A stretch of 64,000 nt of DNA from Colletotrichum lupini (taxonomy: Eukaryota; Ascomycota; Sordariomycetes; Glomerellales; Glomerellaceae): positions 2,108,001 to 2,172,000 of the forward strand of contig NC_064678.1 of assembly GCF_023278565.1 (NCBI RefSeq), read 5' to 3'. Below are positions 24,801 to 36,800 of the stretch, piece after piece (position 1 is the first letter of the stretch; each line of letters opens with the position of its first letter). The notes below the pieces were generated by a model. It was not told the origin of the DNA, searched no databases, and worked only from the letters and a program-made list of their open reading frames with translations. The position numbers and the translations under genes are program-made.

Positions 24801-26061
24801 GATTCTATCGTTACTTAGCTCTTGGCGATCCCTCCTCGAGATAGGGGCTCTGCTAACTGGCGGATGAGAAGAAAGGAATCGCTTCAGGGGGTTGCTGACT
24901 AGCCAGAACTTTCACGTATCCATGCTCATTCCATCAACTGGGTTGGCGAGCGGGATAGACTACACACGGATTGCGTTACTGCCAAGGAGTCAAAATGATG
25001 TTCGACTTCGCGTAGTATTGCAACGAAAACCGTGACTTCCATGGCTCAGAGCATGGCGCTTCTCTCGTCCGGCGCTATTCAGCATAGAGTAACGAGCGAA
25101 CGGGTCACTCCAGATCACCTCGATGGTGAACAGCAAGTCGTTTGACAGTCAAGTACTAGCTGAGGTGACCACTTCATTCGAGTCGAGTTCAGATGTATGG
25201 AAGTTGATAGCATCACTGAGTCATCACTCGTGAGGGTGACTACAAACAGCCCTCAAAGCTTTTGAGCTCACCACTGTAACCGGCCACGAGGCAAGATGCT
25301 CTGTCTCTTTTGGTGTATCATGGGTTTTCTGGAGGCTGTGGATAGAAGAAGTGACAGCTGTGTCGAGCACGCTACGCTGCGACCTTGCAGTTGATTACAG
25401 TCTCTCTTGAATGAACACCCTACCCGGCATGGTAAGTTGATATGATGGTACGTGTATCTACCTACATATTGAATACAAACAAAATCCTCGAGCTTATCGC
25501 TCAACTTATGCGTAAGCCCCGACGCGGGATGACTTGTTGATGCTGGGAAGTCTAGAACGATTGATACCGACGATCGAGCTTCCTCATCCTTCATAATCTG
25601 CGGCATTCGAAGACATGTCGAACCTTCGATATGACAAAAGTTACAGCGCCTGGCGCTGTATCTTGACGGTTGCCGATGTATTCGCTTCCGATACACTCCA
25701 GTCCGGTAGTATTTATAGACACCGAAGTCTGATTTACCTTACTAAATGCTCTTGAGAGTATGGTGAAGACATTTCGCAGCCCTAAATAACCTATGCTGAG
25801 ATGGCCGAGGAGAAGAGCCGAGGAGAAGATGGACGAGACCTCACGCCTGAAGGCAAGTCTCGGCGGAGGACGAACCAGGTGACACGCTCTACCACCATAT
25901 CTCACATCTCTAGGTGACGGGAGCTGTATACTCAAGGCACTAGGCCTACGTTGGGCACGAAACGAACTTCAGTTTGACGACTTTGGGGGGGGGGTCCGCA
26001 TGGATGAAATTCGAATTTGCTTGTGGCGACTGGAGTCGGAGAAGATTGGAGCAAAACGAGA

Positions 26062-26088
26062 CAAGAATTACAAGAATTGCAAGAATTG
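26062..26088. repeat. Three tandem CAAGAATT(A/G) units
   Basis: Three consecutive 9-bp copies (CAAGAATTA, CAAGAATTG, CAAGAATTG) within an otherwise unremarkable plus-strand stretch. Confidence 0.85.
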
Positions 26089-27016
26089 GAGTGAATACGG
26101 CTTTGAGCCTTCGCAGACACGACTTTGGAATTGTCTACAACCGTTGATTGATGCTGTAGTCCATCCCGGGGCGCGCCCTCTTACGACTCAGGAAAGGTTG
26201 CTTTTTCTTATCGTTGGCGACTTTCTAAGTTCAATATAAATCACCCGTAGCTTGAGGAATCGAAATTTTTTTCTTCATGCCTGGCCTTTAAGACTTCCAT
26301 CTCGTCTTCCAGACAGCTCTGGGATCGCTCACTGCCTGATTCGGCAGCGAAGAGGGAGTCACGAAGGCTGAAGTACTCTTGTCTAGCCGGCGGGGACGTA
26401 GACAACACCCCCTTCATTGAGCTTCATATCGATAAGTACAATCGAAACTCACCCTTCCAGTGCCAATCGCCCGTCTGGGGGGTATTCAAAACCGAATACC
26501 CAAGAAGCCAACATCGAACAAAGAAGGCCCAAACCGTCTTTGGCTCTATGATCGATAAATTGCGTCAAAGTCTTGAAACATCCCGAAAAGAGTTACACCA
26601 ACGCGGCATACTACTAGGAGAGACTAATGGCGCATCAAGTCATCTGTGTGCGGCGCCGAACAAAATCCCAACGATCGCAGCCTGTCTTTATATACGCCGT
26701 TCTGCCCTCCCGCCTGCAACACGAAAGCTATGCGCAGAGCCTGCGATAGGGGTCCTATCCTCGAACCAGCAGTACTCGAGCTCTCGTCAATGCCGAGTAC
26801 CCATCCATCAAAGGTCGACCTCTTCGCGCAACACACAAGACCGAACGAATGCGGCATTTCATAGACAGCGCTCCTAGTCACCGACGCAGCTGCCTTCAGT
26901 GGCCGAGACCGATCACACACTACCTTTCCAACAAGAGAACTGACATCCCAAGTCACCACAATTTAACTCCCATCAAGACTGAAGATACCAAAAACTTGAA
27001 TTCCGCGCGGCGCGGT

Positions 27017-27052
27017 GCCCCATGGGGCCAGTCGGGGGTTATAAAAACCCCC
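27017..27052. repeat. Perfect 12-bp palindrome next to a GGGGGTT/AACCCCC hairpin
   Basis: GCCCCATGGGGC at 27017-27028 is its own reverse complement. Six bases later GGGGGTT (27034-27040) pairs with AACCCCC (27046-27052) over a 5-nt loop ATAAA. The pair lies about 820 bp beyond the kap104 stop codon. Function unknown. Confidence 0.75.
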
Positions 27053-27867
27053 TATGCTAAAGCTATCTATCTACCCTATCTACCTATCTACGACGGTTAA
27101 AGCCCCATTTGGGTGTGTGTTTTGCATGCATCATGACGCCTTCGCTTCCCATTTCCAATACTGGCAGAGCTGTGTGTGTTTTTCCTTGCGCACGTGTTGG
27201 TGTTGTCTTTGTGCGTTCAACCTCCAACCCCTCTCCCCGAGTGTTGGTTCACTTCCAAATGTTGCTTTTGTGAAAACACATAATGAGCTCCTTCCAGCAA
27301 GCTTTGAGAGCTTGTCCAGTTCCCCAGGCGCTGCGCCCAGTTACCGAATGTTCCCAACTACCTTGACCCTTCCACCACGAGCCACAAACAAGATAGCTCG
27401 TGTACCAAAGAAAAGAAGAGCGTCTCTCGTCTCCAAGTTGCTCTGCCCATAAACACCCCGTCACATGATGCTGGCCCCGTCGGTATGCTGCGTGGAAGAA
27501 AAAGATGAAAAATAAACGATCCGTCTCGGCTGCTGCCCCCGATCACTTGTGTCGTAGGAGAAAAGTTGATTGCCAGGTGTGTTTGTATCACTTCGTAACT
27601 CCGTCGCATTCTTTCTTTCGACTTGATCTTCTCTTGCGACCCAACTACAAGCCTGTTTTGCTCTCTTGATATGTTTCTTCCTCTGCCTCTCTGTTCTGCT
27701 CTCTTTCTTCCAAAAAAGCATCGTCATTACTCATTTGTAAAGGACGCCTCGGTGGTATTTTCCTCCCCAAGTCATATCATGAAAGATCGCTCAATATTGG
27801 GCCCTTTTTCTTCGTGTTCAACGTCGTCTTCATACGCAAACGCTCAAACTGCGTCCACATGCTCTCG

Positions 27868-30807
27868 TCATGTAGAGTAGTACTTGCGGAGTTCTGTCTG
27901 ATCCTCAGGCCGCATTTGGTTCACAAAGTCGTTGAACTGAGGAATCATTTCCCGGTACATGGTAATAACCTAGGATACGTCAGTAAATATCGCTACGTGT
28001 GGGAGGGGGGTTAGAGATGCTGACCTTCTGGAAGTGCTGGTGCAGTTCGGCCTTGATTGGGTTCCTCAAAGCAATGTCCTTGTACCTTGCAATGGCAACG
28101 AAGAGCTGGGGAAGCGCCTTCTCCATGGCCTGGGGGTTCTGTCCAACGACCAGGGTAAAGCCCTTGAAGGCAGTGGCCTTCTCTTCCAGGAACTCGACGT
28201 GCTCTATAGCCGAGAGGAAGTCCTCGGCAAAAGTTGGCAGTTGAGGGGCCAAGACTTCAGAATTGTGAATGCCGAGGCGACCGAGAGCAATGGCTGCGTT
28301 CTCGCTGACGGCGTTCTGAACACCAGGGTTCGAGACGATCTCGACCAAACGCTGCAGGAGTTCGGGGACAAAAGGTGAGATTGCACTGCTGTTGACCATG
28401 ACGATCTCGCCAGCAGACCAGCATGCATTGTTAACAACGCTGAAGCCACTGTCAATCTCCTCGTCGAGAATGTTGTCGAGATCCAGCTGCTTCAGCAAGA
28501 TGGGGAAAATTGAGTTCAGGTGCTTCTCAAGCTGGGGAAAGACGTATTTCGCGCAATCTCCCAGCAGAGCGTAAGCTGATTGCCGGACATCGTCCTGGGG
28601 ATCCTCGAGACAGAAACCGAGAAGCTCGAAATATGTTCCCTCTGAGCCCCTGACTAGCTCCTGCTTCTTGTCCTCCTCTAGAGACTGGATAATAGCACTC
28701 AACAGGTCGAGACTGGTGACGAGAAAGTCCTTGTCTGGGGAGTCGAGTGTTGGGTTGTTGGTGGCCTGCAGACTTTGCTCGAGGTTCGTGTGGATAATGT
28801 TGACGCATCGTACGAAAATAGGCTGCGCATAAGGGGTGAAGGCAGAGCCCAGCGCCATGGCAACGTAGGAGAGACACTCTAGCAGGGGGAAGAGCTCCCG
28901 CGAATCGTCGCTGACCTTTTGGTAGCGTTCGATCAAGGCCGGCATCAGTAGGCTCATAGCGTCCGGCTGAGCAATAACGGGACCAATGTTCTCCGCCAAG
29001 GTCTGGACGCAGTCGTACAGGATGTACATGTTTCTGTCCTTGTACCGGGCAAAACACTGGACGAACTGCTGCAGAATAGGGATGCAGTAGGGCTCGAGAA
29101 CCTTTCCGGACTTCTCTTCAAGGTTGGCAAAAGCGGATGCCGCAGCTTCTTGGACCTTCTTGTTCTTGTCGAGCATCTTGCGGAGGATGCCTTCCATCAT
29201 GGGCTCAAAGTAGGTGACCTTTTGGTTCTGGTCGAGGTTCGCGGCCCACTGTGAGTAGCGGCCGAGCGTCCAGCAGGTAATCTGCCTGACAATGGGCTCG
29301 TCGTCTCCGAGAAGTGAGAGGAGGTAGGGGACAAGCTCCGGCAGGTGGGGAGTAACGGCGTTGATGGTTCCCTCAGCGACTGCGCCAAGAGCGAGGACAG
29401 CAGCCTCTCTGTATTGCCACTCTTCGTGCTTGAGGTTGCTCGTCAGGTACGGGAGAATCGCAGTGAAGACGGGATCGGAAAAGTCACGCGCAAAGACGTC
29501 GAGAGCAGCGGCGGAGCACTTGCGGATAGTCCAGCGTTCGTCGGGGTTCTCGTCGCCATCGTCAAGGTCGTCAATCTCGCCCTCTTCCAGATCATCGTCC
29601 ATGCTAGCCAGCTTCTCGTAGGCATTTCCGTTCTGGGCGGTATCGGCTGAGGCCTCGCCACCCTTACCCCTGGCCGCCGACTTCTTGGCGAATTGAGGCT
29701 TGATGTCCTCTTCACGGTCTTCTTCTTCCTCGTCGTCTGATGCACCACCGAGAAGGGCAATATCCTCCCCACTGTAGACCATGCACTCCAGCAACACGGG
29801 GATGATCTTGTCGAGGTAGGGCGTCAGGGAGCGCCACAGGTCCTCGTGCTCGCCAACAGCCAGCCAGAATTCGGCGGCTTCGCAGGCCAGATCTTCGTCA
29901 TCACTCTTCTGTTGGGTGATGATGTAGTCGACGAGGCCGGCAATGTGGGGCTGCAGCTTGTCGGGACGGGTCTCGACCAGCTGGACGAAGGCGTGGCACA
30001 CCTGGCGGCGCACATCGGGGTGCTGGTCGCCAGCCAGGATGAAGAGGTGGTTGAGGAGGCTGTCGATGTTGTTGAGCATAGCCTGAGACTTGCGCGGGGT
30101 GAAGACGTTGATGGCAGTCAGGGCCTTTGCGCGGACCTTGGGCAGCTCGCTCTTAGTAGCCTCGATAAACTTGGGAAGCAAAAAGTTTAGAGGGCGTTGA
30201 CCATTGTGCTCGCGCTCCAAAACCTTGACGTTGTCCTCGCAAATCTTGGCCATAGCGGACATGGCGCCCTCCTGGCCTTCGTTGGAAACCTGACCGTTCT
30301 CGTTGGAAATGAGGCTGAGCAGCTGGGGAAGCAATTCAGGCCAGCTCAAGATACCACCTCTCCTGATGATCTCGGTCGCGATGTTGCCGGCGTAGTTGCG
30401 GACTTGGGAGTTCTTGTCTTGGATACCGAGGGGAACGGCCATCTTGATGAGGGCCAAACTGTTCTCGGGGATCTGCTTGTAACTGGTGCGCACGTTGTTC
30501 TTCAGCATGATGGCGGCGGCAGAGCGCACGAGGTGGAAGTCTTGGGCTGAGCATTGTACACCCTGGGGAGGATCAGCTCTGGAGAAGAGGTAGGCGAGGT
30601 AGTTGTTGAAGTCGGGAGAGGCCTTGGCCTGCGTGAGCATCTGCGCATCAATGGCGGTTAGCAAGGGTCGCAATGGGCGAAGGGAACGAACGGTGGGCAA
30701 CTCACGATCTCTGCCTGCTTCTGCGCATTCTTGTCGAATCCGCTGAGCGAGTCCTTGAGGCAAGCAGCCAGCTGGCTCAAGGACTCTGGGGTCGGCTGCC
30801 AGGCCAT
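27868..30807 (-). CDS. kap104: Karyopherin beta-2 / transportin (importin subunit beta-2)
   Basis: Nuclear import receptor of the transportin family, which binds PY-NLS cargo and Ran-GTP. Three exons on the minus strand: 30706-30807 (starts MAWQPTPESL), 28025-30640, 27868-27969; 939 aa. Intron 1 uses GTGAGT...GCGCAG. Intron 2 uses a weaker GTCAGC donor but has a TACTGAC branch site and TAG acceptor. The N-terminus (MAWQP...SPDFNNYL) and the LKNNVR motif match transportin. The body is a run of HEAT repeats, with RWTIRKCSA, EEWQYREAAV and VRQITCWTLGRYSQW typical of the family. A long acidic loop at about residues 330-400 (DDEEEED, EEGEIDDLDDGDE) corresponds to the H8 loop that displaces cargo. 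The C-terminus ends RKYYST. The open frame extends upstream of the chosen ATG only because the first intron lacks stops. Length fits the family. Confidence 0.95.
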
Positions 30808-33193
30808 GACTGGCGCCTTTCTGGGGGTAGTTTGGAAAAAGAGATGTTAGACCAAAGCTGGCGACTTGTGAGGTGGTCGAGAATCGGGGGAGGATTCGAG
30901 CGACAGAGCGATGGTGTGAGGTCGATCGGTCGGGTGGTTGTCGAGCACGGCGGGAGGGTAGAGAGGGGCAGTCGTTGAAGTTGTTCGGCCAGGGCCACGG
31001 TCGGTAGTGAGGGCAGTGGGCGTTGACATTGGCGACTGGCAACACACTGACTGGCGAAATGGTGGGGTCGGCCTGTCAGCTTTTTTTCGCGATAACTATG
31101 GTGCGGCGGAGTAGCGGGTAATAGGTAAGGTACCTCTGCACGAGACCGCCTCCTAACGGTACCTTGGATATGGTATTTTGAGCGGACGGAGAAGGGCCAA
31201 TGCGACTCAGGAGAAGGTACCTTGGGCAGAGGTGGGATCAGTGAAGGTCCCCGGTCCAGGAAGCACAGAGTCGCAGCGCTAGTGGTCCGTCGTAGCGCAT
31301 CTGGGCCCGTACCGTGGACGGTACGCCGTAATAAGGTCAGGTAGTCGTAGCGAGGGCACGCCGCACTGTAGCTTTCATCTCAGTATCATGTTACCTTTAC
31401 GCAAAGACAGCTAAGGTATCTATACAGTAAGGTAGGTGCGTTGGCCCCCAAATGGCCTGCTTTCTGTGGGCGAGATGACGGGTTTGAGGCGTCTGTTTTC
31501 CGTTCGAATGACCTGAGCAGGTGAGGCAGGCAAGGAAGGTGGTCAGGAGGGCAGATGCACATGTGCGAGTGAGAAGTACAGCAAGTACTAATTTTAGCCG
31601 TGCCGTGTCGTCTTCTCTCTCTGAGGTCTGTCCATCCCAACAGTCGTGGCGATGAATATACAAAAGTTTAATGTGCTGAGCTGTCATCTGTGTATCAGTG
31701 TCGTGTAGAAGAACATGTGTGTATCGATTGCCTGCCCTCTCCTCTCTAACCACGAGCCTCTTTCCTCGTTGTCTCCAGCAATCAGGCAGATATATATATG
31801 TCACTGTATGTACGGGTACCTGTTCACCACTCGATAACGGGAAAGCAGGCTGTGAGATTTAAGTTCACAACTTGTTCAGTGGGCATGTGAATGGGGTTGG
31901 GGTTTTGGGGCAGAAGCCATAGGAGGAGTCCGATGGGATGAATAGGTGGGAAACGTCTAAAATGGCAGGCAGTTAGAAAACCGGGAAAACGATACGGTAA
32001 GGGATGGGAACTCAAGACGGTTGCAAACGGCAAAGTAAATGTGTAAAATGGAGGGTGGCCCGTTCTGCTGGTCGGTCCTTCCGCCGATGTAGGGTGTGTG
32101 TCGGTCTCATACTCCGTCCAGTCCAGGTACTTGTGGTCCTTCCACAAGCTGCACTGCTGCCCACCATGAGGAGAAAAAATCTTGAGCTCATGGAACTGTG
32201 GACGAATGGAGTTCCGTCTTCCTCTCGCAGACTGCAGTACCTTTACCTTATGGCCCGTGCTCTTTCCTACCCCTCGTTCCTCCTGCGTCGACCAGATGGG
32301 GCAGGCACGGCAGGCTCTCCCCCACCACGCCATGTCGATAAAGTCTGTCGTTCCTGCCAGGGTTCACTTTTATCTCAGACAGCACGTGGGTCACGCTTGC
32401 TCTTGCCGTTGTGCCTCAGCGCTGGAATTCGAAAGAAAGTTTCCAACATCTTCGATTTGCCGCCTCGTAAGCACGCCAACTCTAGTCCAGCATTGGGGTC
32501 GAGTTGAAAGTCTTTAACTAGTGGATGATCTTCTCAGGGTAGAATCTGGGACAACTGACTTGGAACACGCGAAAGAAGAGACCTTGACCGACCCCTGCAA
32601 CTGTCAATTAACCCCTTGAGAACGAGCACTTGCTTGAATCTTTTCTCTCTTTTTGACGTTGCCAGAAATGCGGTGGGACCCCACAAACGTCGCACAGGCC
32701 TCAGAAAACATTAATTCGTGCACACCGCAAGTGACAATATCCTCCCATAGCCATTCGTATACTGTAGACACTTCCTATTCCCTCGACAACTCTAGATCTG
32801 TTGAATCCTTAGATGGGGAAAAGGAGGCGAGGATCAAACCCCGAGGGTTCAACCTGAAGTCGCAAGGGGTATTCCGCCCCCTACCCGCCCCCCTTTCTTT
32901 GGAAGGTGGACTTTACAATGACAACTCTCTCTCTGCGTCTGGCAGGGCGGGATTCATCAACCCAAAATTCTGAGCCGCACACGTTCCCAGACTTCTTGCC
33001 TTCGCGAGTCATCACCATTAAGTCGCCGGCTCAGCGAAGGTGGTTACTTCATCACTCGAGGCCCCCCAGTTCAAGGTATTACGTGCAGATCCTGTGACCC
33101 CCGTCAGAGCGCTTCCCGTACCTCAACTCTACGGGAGTGTTCTTCTGTAAGAGAAAGAGAAAGAAGGAGGGAAGAGGTTAAACAAAAAATTTC
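30808..33193. other. Upstream region of kap104 and flank, no supported gene
   Basis: The first few hundred bases are the kap104 leader/promoter, with repeated GGTACCTTG/GGTACC motifs at about 31128-31222. A plus frame from ATG at 32668 to 32973 follows a pyrimidine tract and CAG and looks faintly coding, but it has no recognisable domain. No other structure seen. Confidence 0.45.
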
Positions 33194-33427
33194 ATGAGCC
33201 GAACTTCTACCACGAAACAGGACAAAACAATCTTAAATGAGAACCATGTGGCCGAAATCAACGGACGACTACAAGCTCAGATTGCTCGGGCACGTCTTAG
33301 CCACGTTCTAGACTCGGAGAGCGACCACCTTCCAGAGATTCCAGAAGAAGGTCAAAACGTCGAACCACGAGAAGCAGCAATTGTGAGATCAGTTTTCAGA
33401 ACATTCGTAGGTTCCAGAACGCCATAG
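33194..33427 (+). CDS. Small hypothetical protein (77 aa), uncertain
   Basis: The ATG follows a purine-rich leader (GAGAAAGAGAAAGAAGG). The predicted protein is hydrophilic and probably helical (NENHVAEINGRLQAQIARAR), with an acidic middle (ESDHLPEIPEE). There is no signal peptide, membrane segment or known domain. Codon use is not strongly biased, so it may be a chance frame. Confidence 0.2.
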   Translation: MSRTSTTKQDKTILNENHVAEINGRLQAQIARARLSHVLDSESDHLPEIPEEGQNVEPREAAIVRSVFRTFVGSRTP

Positions 33428-33998
33428 TCTCCTACGTCGCATACCAAACTCCATCTAGATCACTTGCATTATTTGCACACACTGTCATAGCGGCCTCGAG
33501 CGCAGCCTCGTAAAAGAACTAGAGATGGCGGTCCTTTGTCTATGACGTTGGGTCCATCGCTGTCGTCCCCTTAACATTCGTCGCGCCGTACAAACTTCTC
33601 ACCGGTTCGTGATGATGCGCTTCTCCCTCCCTCGCCTCTCCCACAGCCAGCCTGGCAACCCCGTATGCGAAGCCGAACGGCCCGAAGCCACATGTGGGAC
33701 ATCACCCCTCGGTCCGCTGCGTCCAGACCCCGAGCCCCCCTCGTGAGCCCGGCACGCCGCATGTCCAACATCCCCAAGCCTTTGTGTGACTGTCACCCAA
33801 TCCGCTTCAGGAAGTCGCAAGCAGCGAGGGCCTCACCCCTGTTCGCTCCCGCTACCGCTCCCTCCAGAGATCGCAAGTGGCGGCCGATAAAATGCGGTAA
33901 ACAAAGGGCGGGAGAATTGGAACTGTGTGACGCAAGTCTCTAGACCAGAACCCACCTTACGACAGAATATCGCTACTGAGAGTTGGGTGCGTGTGTGT
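33428..33998. other. Intergenic, 3' flank of the PAC4-like gene
   Basis: No supported coding frame. The minus-strand frames at 33571-33820 are Arg/Gly-rich and look random. No repeats noted. Confidence 0.5.
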
Positions 33999-34505
33999 TC
34001 AAGCACCGTTGACCAAGGGCTCTCCCTTGAGTCTTGCCGTGACGACGTCGACGATGGCCCGAAACGCCTCCATCTCCTCCTCCACCGAGAGGCTCATAGC
34101 CGCGCCGCCTAGGTTGATAGAGCAGCCTACGTAAACGGGCATGTTGGCCCTCTTGGCTAGCAGCTTGGCCATCCTCGTTGTGAACTCCAGCGTCGACTCC
34201 ACAGAGTAAATGGCCGTTGAGATGGGCCGAGCCGGCTCAAGTCTCTTTGTTTGTGTGTCAGTGAAAAAAAAGCTTGTATTGGTAGATTTGCCATTTGCTT
34301 TGGTGGCATGTGGGAAGGAACATACGTTTGGTAGTGCGTATACGAACGAGCCAAGTGCCGCTGGCCCCGACTGTTCGTCTTGCGTCACTGAGGTCAGAAA
34401 GAGGGTTGCCACCTTGGCCTTGGTGCTGAGGTGAATGTGGATGCGGGTGTCGAGAGAGTGGGGCAGCGGAATCGAGAGCTGCGTGACGGTGCCCGTAGAA
34501 GCCAT
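33999..34505 (-). CDS. Proteasome assembly chaperone 4-like protein
   Basis: PAC4/Poc4-type chaperones help assemble the 20S alpha-ring. The minus-strand ATG is at 34505 and the stop at 33999. The N-terminal part (RIHIHLSTKAKVATLFLTS, ALGSFVYALPN) and the C-terminal part (STAIYSVESTLEFTTRMAKLLAKR, PVYVGCS) match the PAC4 fold. Between them lies an insert I read as an 81-bp intron, 34245-34325: a strong GTATGT donor, CACTGAC branch and AAAG acceptor. Splicing gives 141 aa; unspliced the frame stays open at 168 aa, with a lysine/serine/phenylalanine-rich insert unlike the family. An acceptor 9 bp further on is an in-frame alternative. Family call fairly firm. Confidence 0.75.
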   Translation of the reverse strand: MASTGTVTQLSIPLPHSLDTRIHIHLSTKAKVATLFLTSVTQDEQSGPAALGSFVYALPNVCSFPHATKANGKSTNTSFFFTDTQTKRLEPARPISTAIYSVESTLEFTTRMAKLLAKRANMPVYVGCSINLGGAAMSLSVEEEMEAFRAIVDVVTARLKGEPLVNGA

Positions 34506-35296
34506 TTTGCAAGATTTTAGTGAGGTTGGATTCAGCTGGGTGAGAAATGTTGCTTAAAGTTCATCGAGTGAGGTTGGAGATGTAAACGCCATTGAGTGTG
34601 GAGTAGAGGGATTGGTGCCGAAAAGCGCATGCGCACTGTGTTTGTACTGTGATCTCCAACACCATCATGCAAAACCCTGGATATTCGGGATGTTTACTTT
34701 GCAACGCCATATTGTGTTCCTAGATGCGTTGGAAACCTTGTTTCAAATGCCTCATTACATTCGTCGTTCATGGAGAAGTAGATAAAATATGTGATCTCTA
34801 GTTATTGTGTATTGGATCAGGCCCACGATACACTGAGAGGTCGCAAGTACTCTGATCGCAATATAATCAACTTGGCATCTTCGGACTGTCACATACGACC
34901 ATACCCATTGGAAAACTCGGGATCCCGTCCGCTCTCCCATAGATAAGCCAATGAGGGCCGGATTAGTAGTTGGGTCGGTGACGACCAGCGAATACCTGGT
35001 GTTGTATGTTTTTGTTTTGTTTTGGATGACCTTCTGCTATTGAAGACGGAGGTGAGAACCTAAGGGATCAGCTTGTTTCCGCTAGACGTCCGGATCTCAG
35101 TGGGGTGGCCTCTCTTTTTCTCAGGTATACATGTTTGTTGTCCCTATGTGACTCTTCTCTATGGGGTTTATGATGGCGCCTAAACGTACACATCTATAAT
35201 ACAAGTATCCTACAGGAGGAACGGGAAAAGGCGATCTGAACACCTGGGAAGCTCGCCCTCTCCCCCTCCATTGCTTCACCGTTGATGACTCTTCCC
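34506..35296. other. Intergenic between the PAC4-like and Trm61-like genes
   Basis: The PAC4-like leader lies at the left and the Trm61-like 3' flank at the right. AT content is slightly higher than in neighbours. No coding frame, RNA or repeat identified. Confidence 0.55.
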
Positions 35297-36800
35297 TTAT
35301 GAGCTTGTTGGCGTTTCCTTTTCAAGCAATACCTCAGTCTCGGGGACAGATGTAGTCTCAGAAATAGCTACACCCTCATCCACGCTCTCCTCTAGCTTGG
35401 CAGCTGTTGGAGGCAGCTTTGTAAACACCGCAACAAAGCCGCCCCCGACCACTCGCGATCCGACCTTGGGCCGACAAACGATCCCCCTCGCCGCCGCACC
35501 CGTCTCGCCCCTCTCAATCGCCTTGCGAATATTCACAACCTTGACGTCCCAGTTCCGACCGCCCGTGCCGTCCTGGAACATGTCATCGCCCGACGTCGAC
35601 GTCTGCAGCTCTACGACGCGGTCCTGCACCAGCGGTTGCTCCGTGTCCTTGGCCCAGACGACAAAGTCGAGGATCTGCGTGATGGACGGGAAGAAGATGA
35701 CGACCTTCCCGTCGGGCTGGAGGGCCTTGACGGCCAACTCGGCGTAGTCCTGCGAGGCCGGGAGGTCGAGGATCACGTGCGAGAGGAACGCCTCGCCTCC
35801 GTTCTGAGCGAGGCGCCAGGCGAGGTACGATCGGATCGTGCAGACGTGGAAGTCGACGTCGGAGAGGTACAGGCCTCTCTTGAAGTGCCGAACGAGGCCG
35901 TGCGCCATCCGGCTCGATGTCGGGTTGACGTCCAAGGTGTGGAGGATCGCCCTGCGACTCGACAGGTGCTCCTTGTACAGCGCCGCGAGTTCCGGGTCTT
36001 CGATATCGAGGGCGTGCGGTACTGCCTTGTGTACCTCCTTCTCCCCCTCCTCCTCCGCTGTCTCATCTGACGCGACCTCCTTCCGGAGCGTGTTTCTCGC
36101 GTACGGTGCTGTACAAAGTGCGTCACGGAGGCGTGGCGGCAAGGGCGGGTTGGCACCGTGTATCGCGCGCGCGAGATGCAGCGTCAGCGCGCCCATGCCC
36201 GTGCCGGCCTCGAAGATCTCGACGGGCGGGCCGGCGTCAAAGTCCGGGTCTTCACCAGGCACGGGAAGATTCAGGTCGAGGAAGGACACAATGAGGTTGG
36301 CGTCCTGGGGGTAGATCTAACCCAAGGGTTGCCGCATGGCGCGTTTCAGTCTTTGTCGGCCAATTTGCTTGTTCCTCAATATTTCAGGTCCTGGGAAGAA
36401 GTCGTTTCATACCGGAGTCGCCACGCGCGGGGAGTTGGCGACGTATTGCCCGAGCGACGCCTCGAGGAGTCGCACATTGCGGCCGCCGCTGTCCTTGATC
36501 GAGTCGAGATAGGACTTGCCAATGATGTCGGAGGCGTTGACTTTGCTACCGTAGGAAAGCTTGATCGCCGCGTTCGTTCGGAGAGGAGGCGAGAGGTGGA
36601 ATTTGGGCTCTTTGGTCCCTCGTTGGCGTAGGATTACTACATCGTGCTCTACGCAGAGGGTTAGTTGATGTACCCAGGATGGAGTGAAGATGGGGTTTGG
36701 AAGGAGGCGCACCTCTGATAGCGTGGCTGGAGCTGTAGGCGCGGCACAACGACGGTTTGGTTCGCCTGAAAAGACTCAATGGCATGCGTCTCGATAGCAT
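35297..36800 (-). CDS. tRNA (adenine-N1)-methyltransferase, Trm61/Gcd14 family, probably mitochondrial
   Basis: Family enzymes put m1A (position 58) on tRNA using SAM. Three exons: 36713-36800, 36413-36648, 35297-36316; 447 aa. Introns use GTGCGC...CTAAC...TAG and GTATGA...TTAG. The first exon encodes an Arg-rich, acid-free start (MLSRRMPLSLFRRTK...RAYSSS), a typical mitochondrial presequence. The middle exon has the family's N-terminal beta domain including DIIGK. Exon 3 opens IYPQDANLIVSFLDL and has the SAM motif EIFEAGTGMGALTLHLARAI, then HVILDLPASQDYAELAVKAL (the LDLPA-type catalytic segment) and GKVVIFFPSITQI. An Ala/Glu-rich insertion (TAEEEGEKE) splits the SAM domain. I infer a mitochondrial paralogue rather than the nuclear Trm6-Trm61 subunit because of the presequence. 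Confidence 0.82.

Larger units (their letters stand above)
21813..27867. other. Gene-poor intergenic stretch
   Basis: This covers the 3' flank of the regulator and the region downstream of kap104. No frame is supported as coding. It contains T-runs near 22455 and 23430, GGAGCA repeats near 23220-23250, AGGCGAAGCG/GGCGA repeats near 24070-24105, a 9-bp tandem repeat at 26062-26088, a palindrome/hairpin cluster at 27017-27052 and a (CTAT)n-type run at 27060-27092. Short plus frames at 26000-26239 and 26548-26877 look random. Confidence 0.5.

Noticed and set aside
30808..31045. N-terminal extension of the kap104 open frame upstream of its ATG
   Set aside because: The frame upstream is a different phase from exon 1; the conserved MAWQP start fits the family and the intron explains the continuation.
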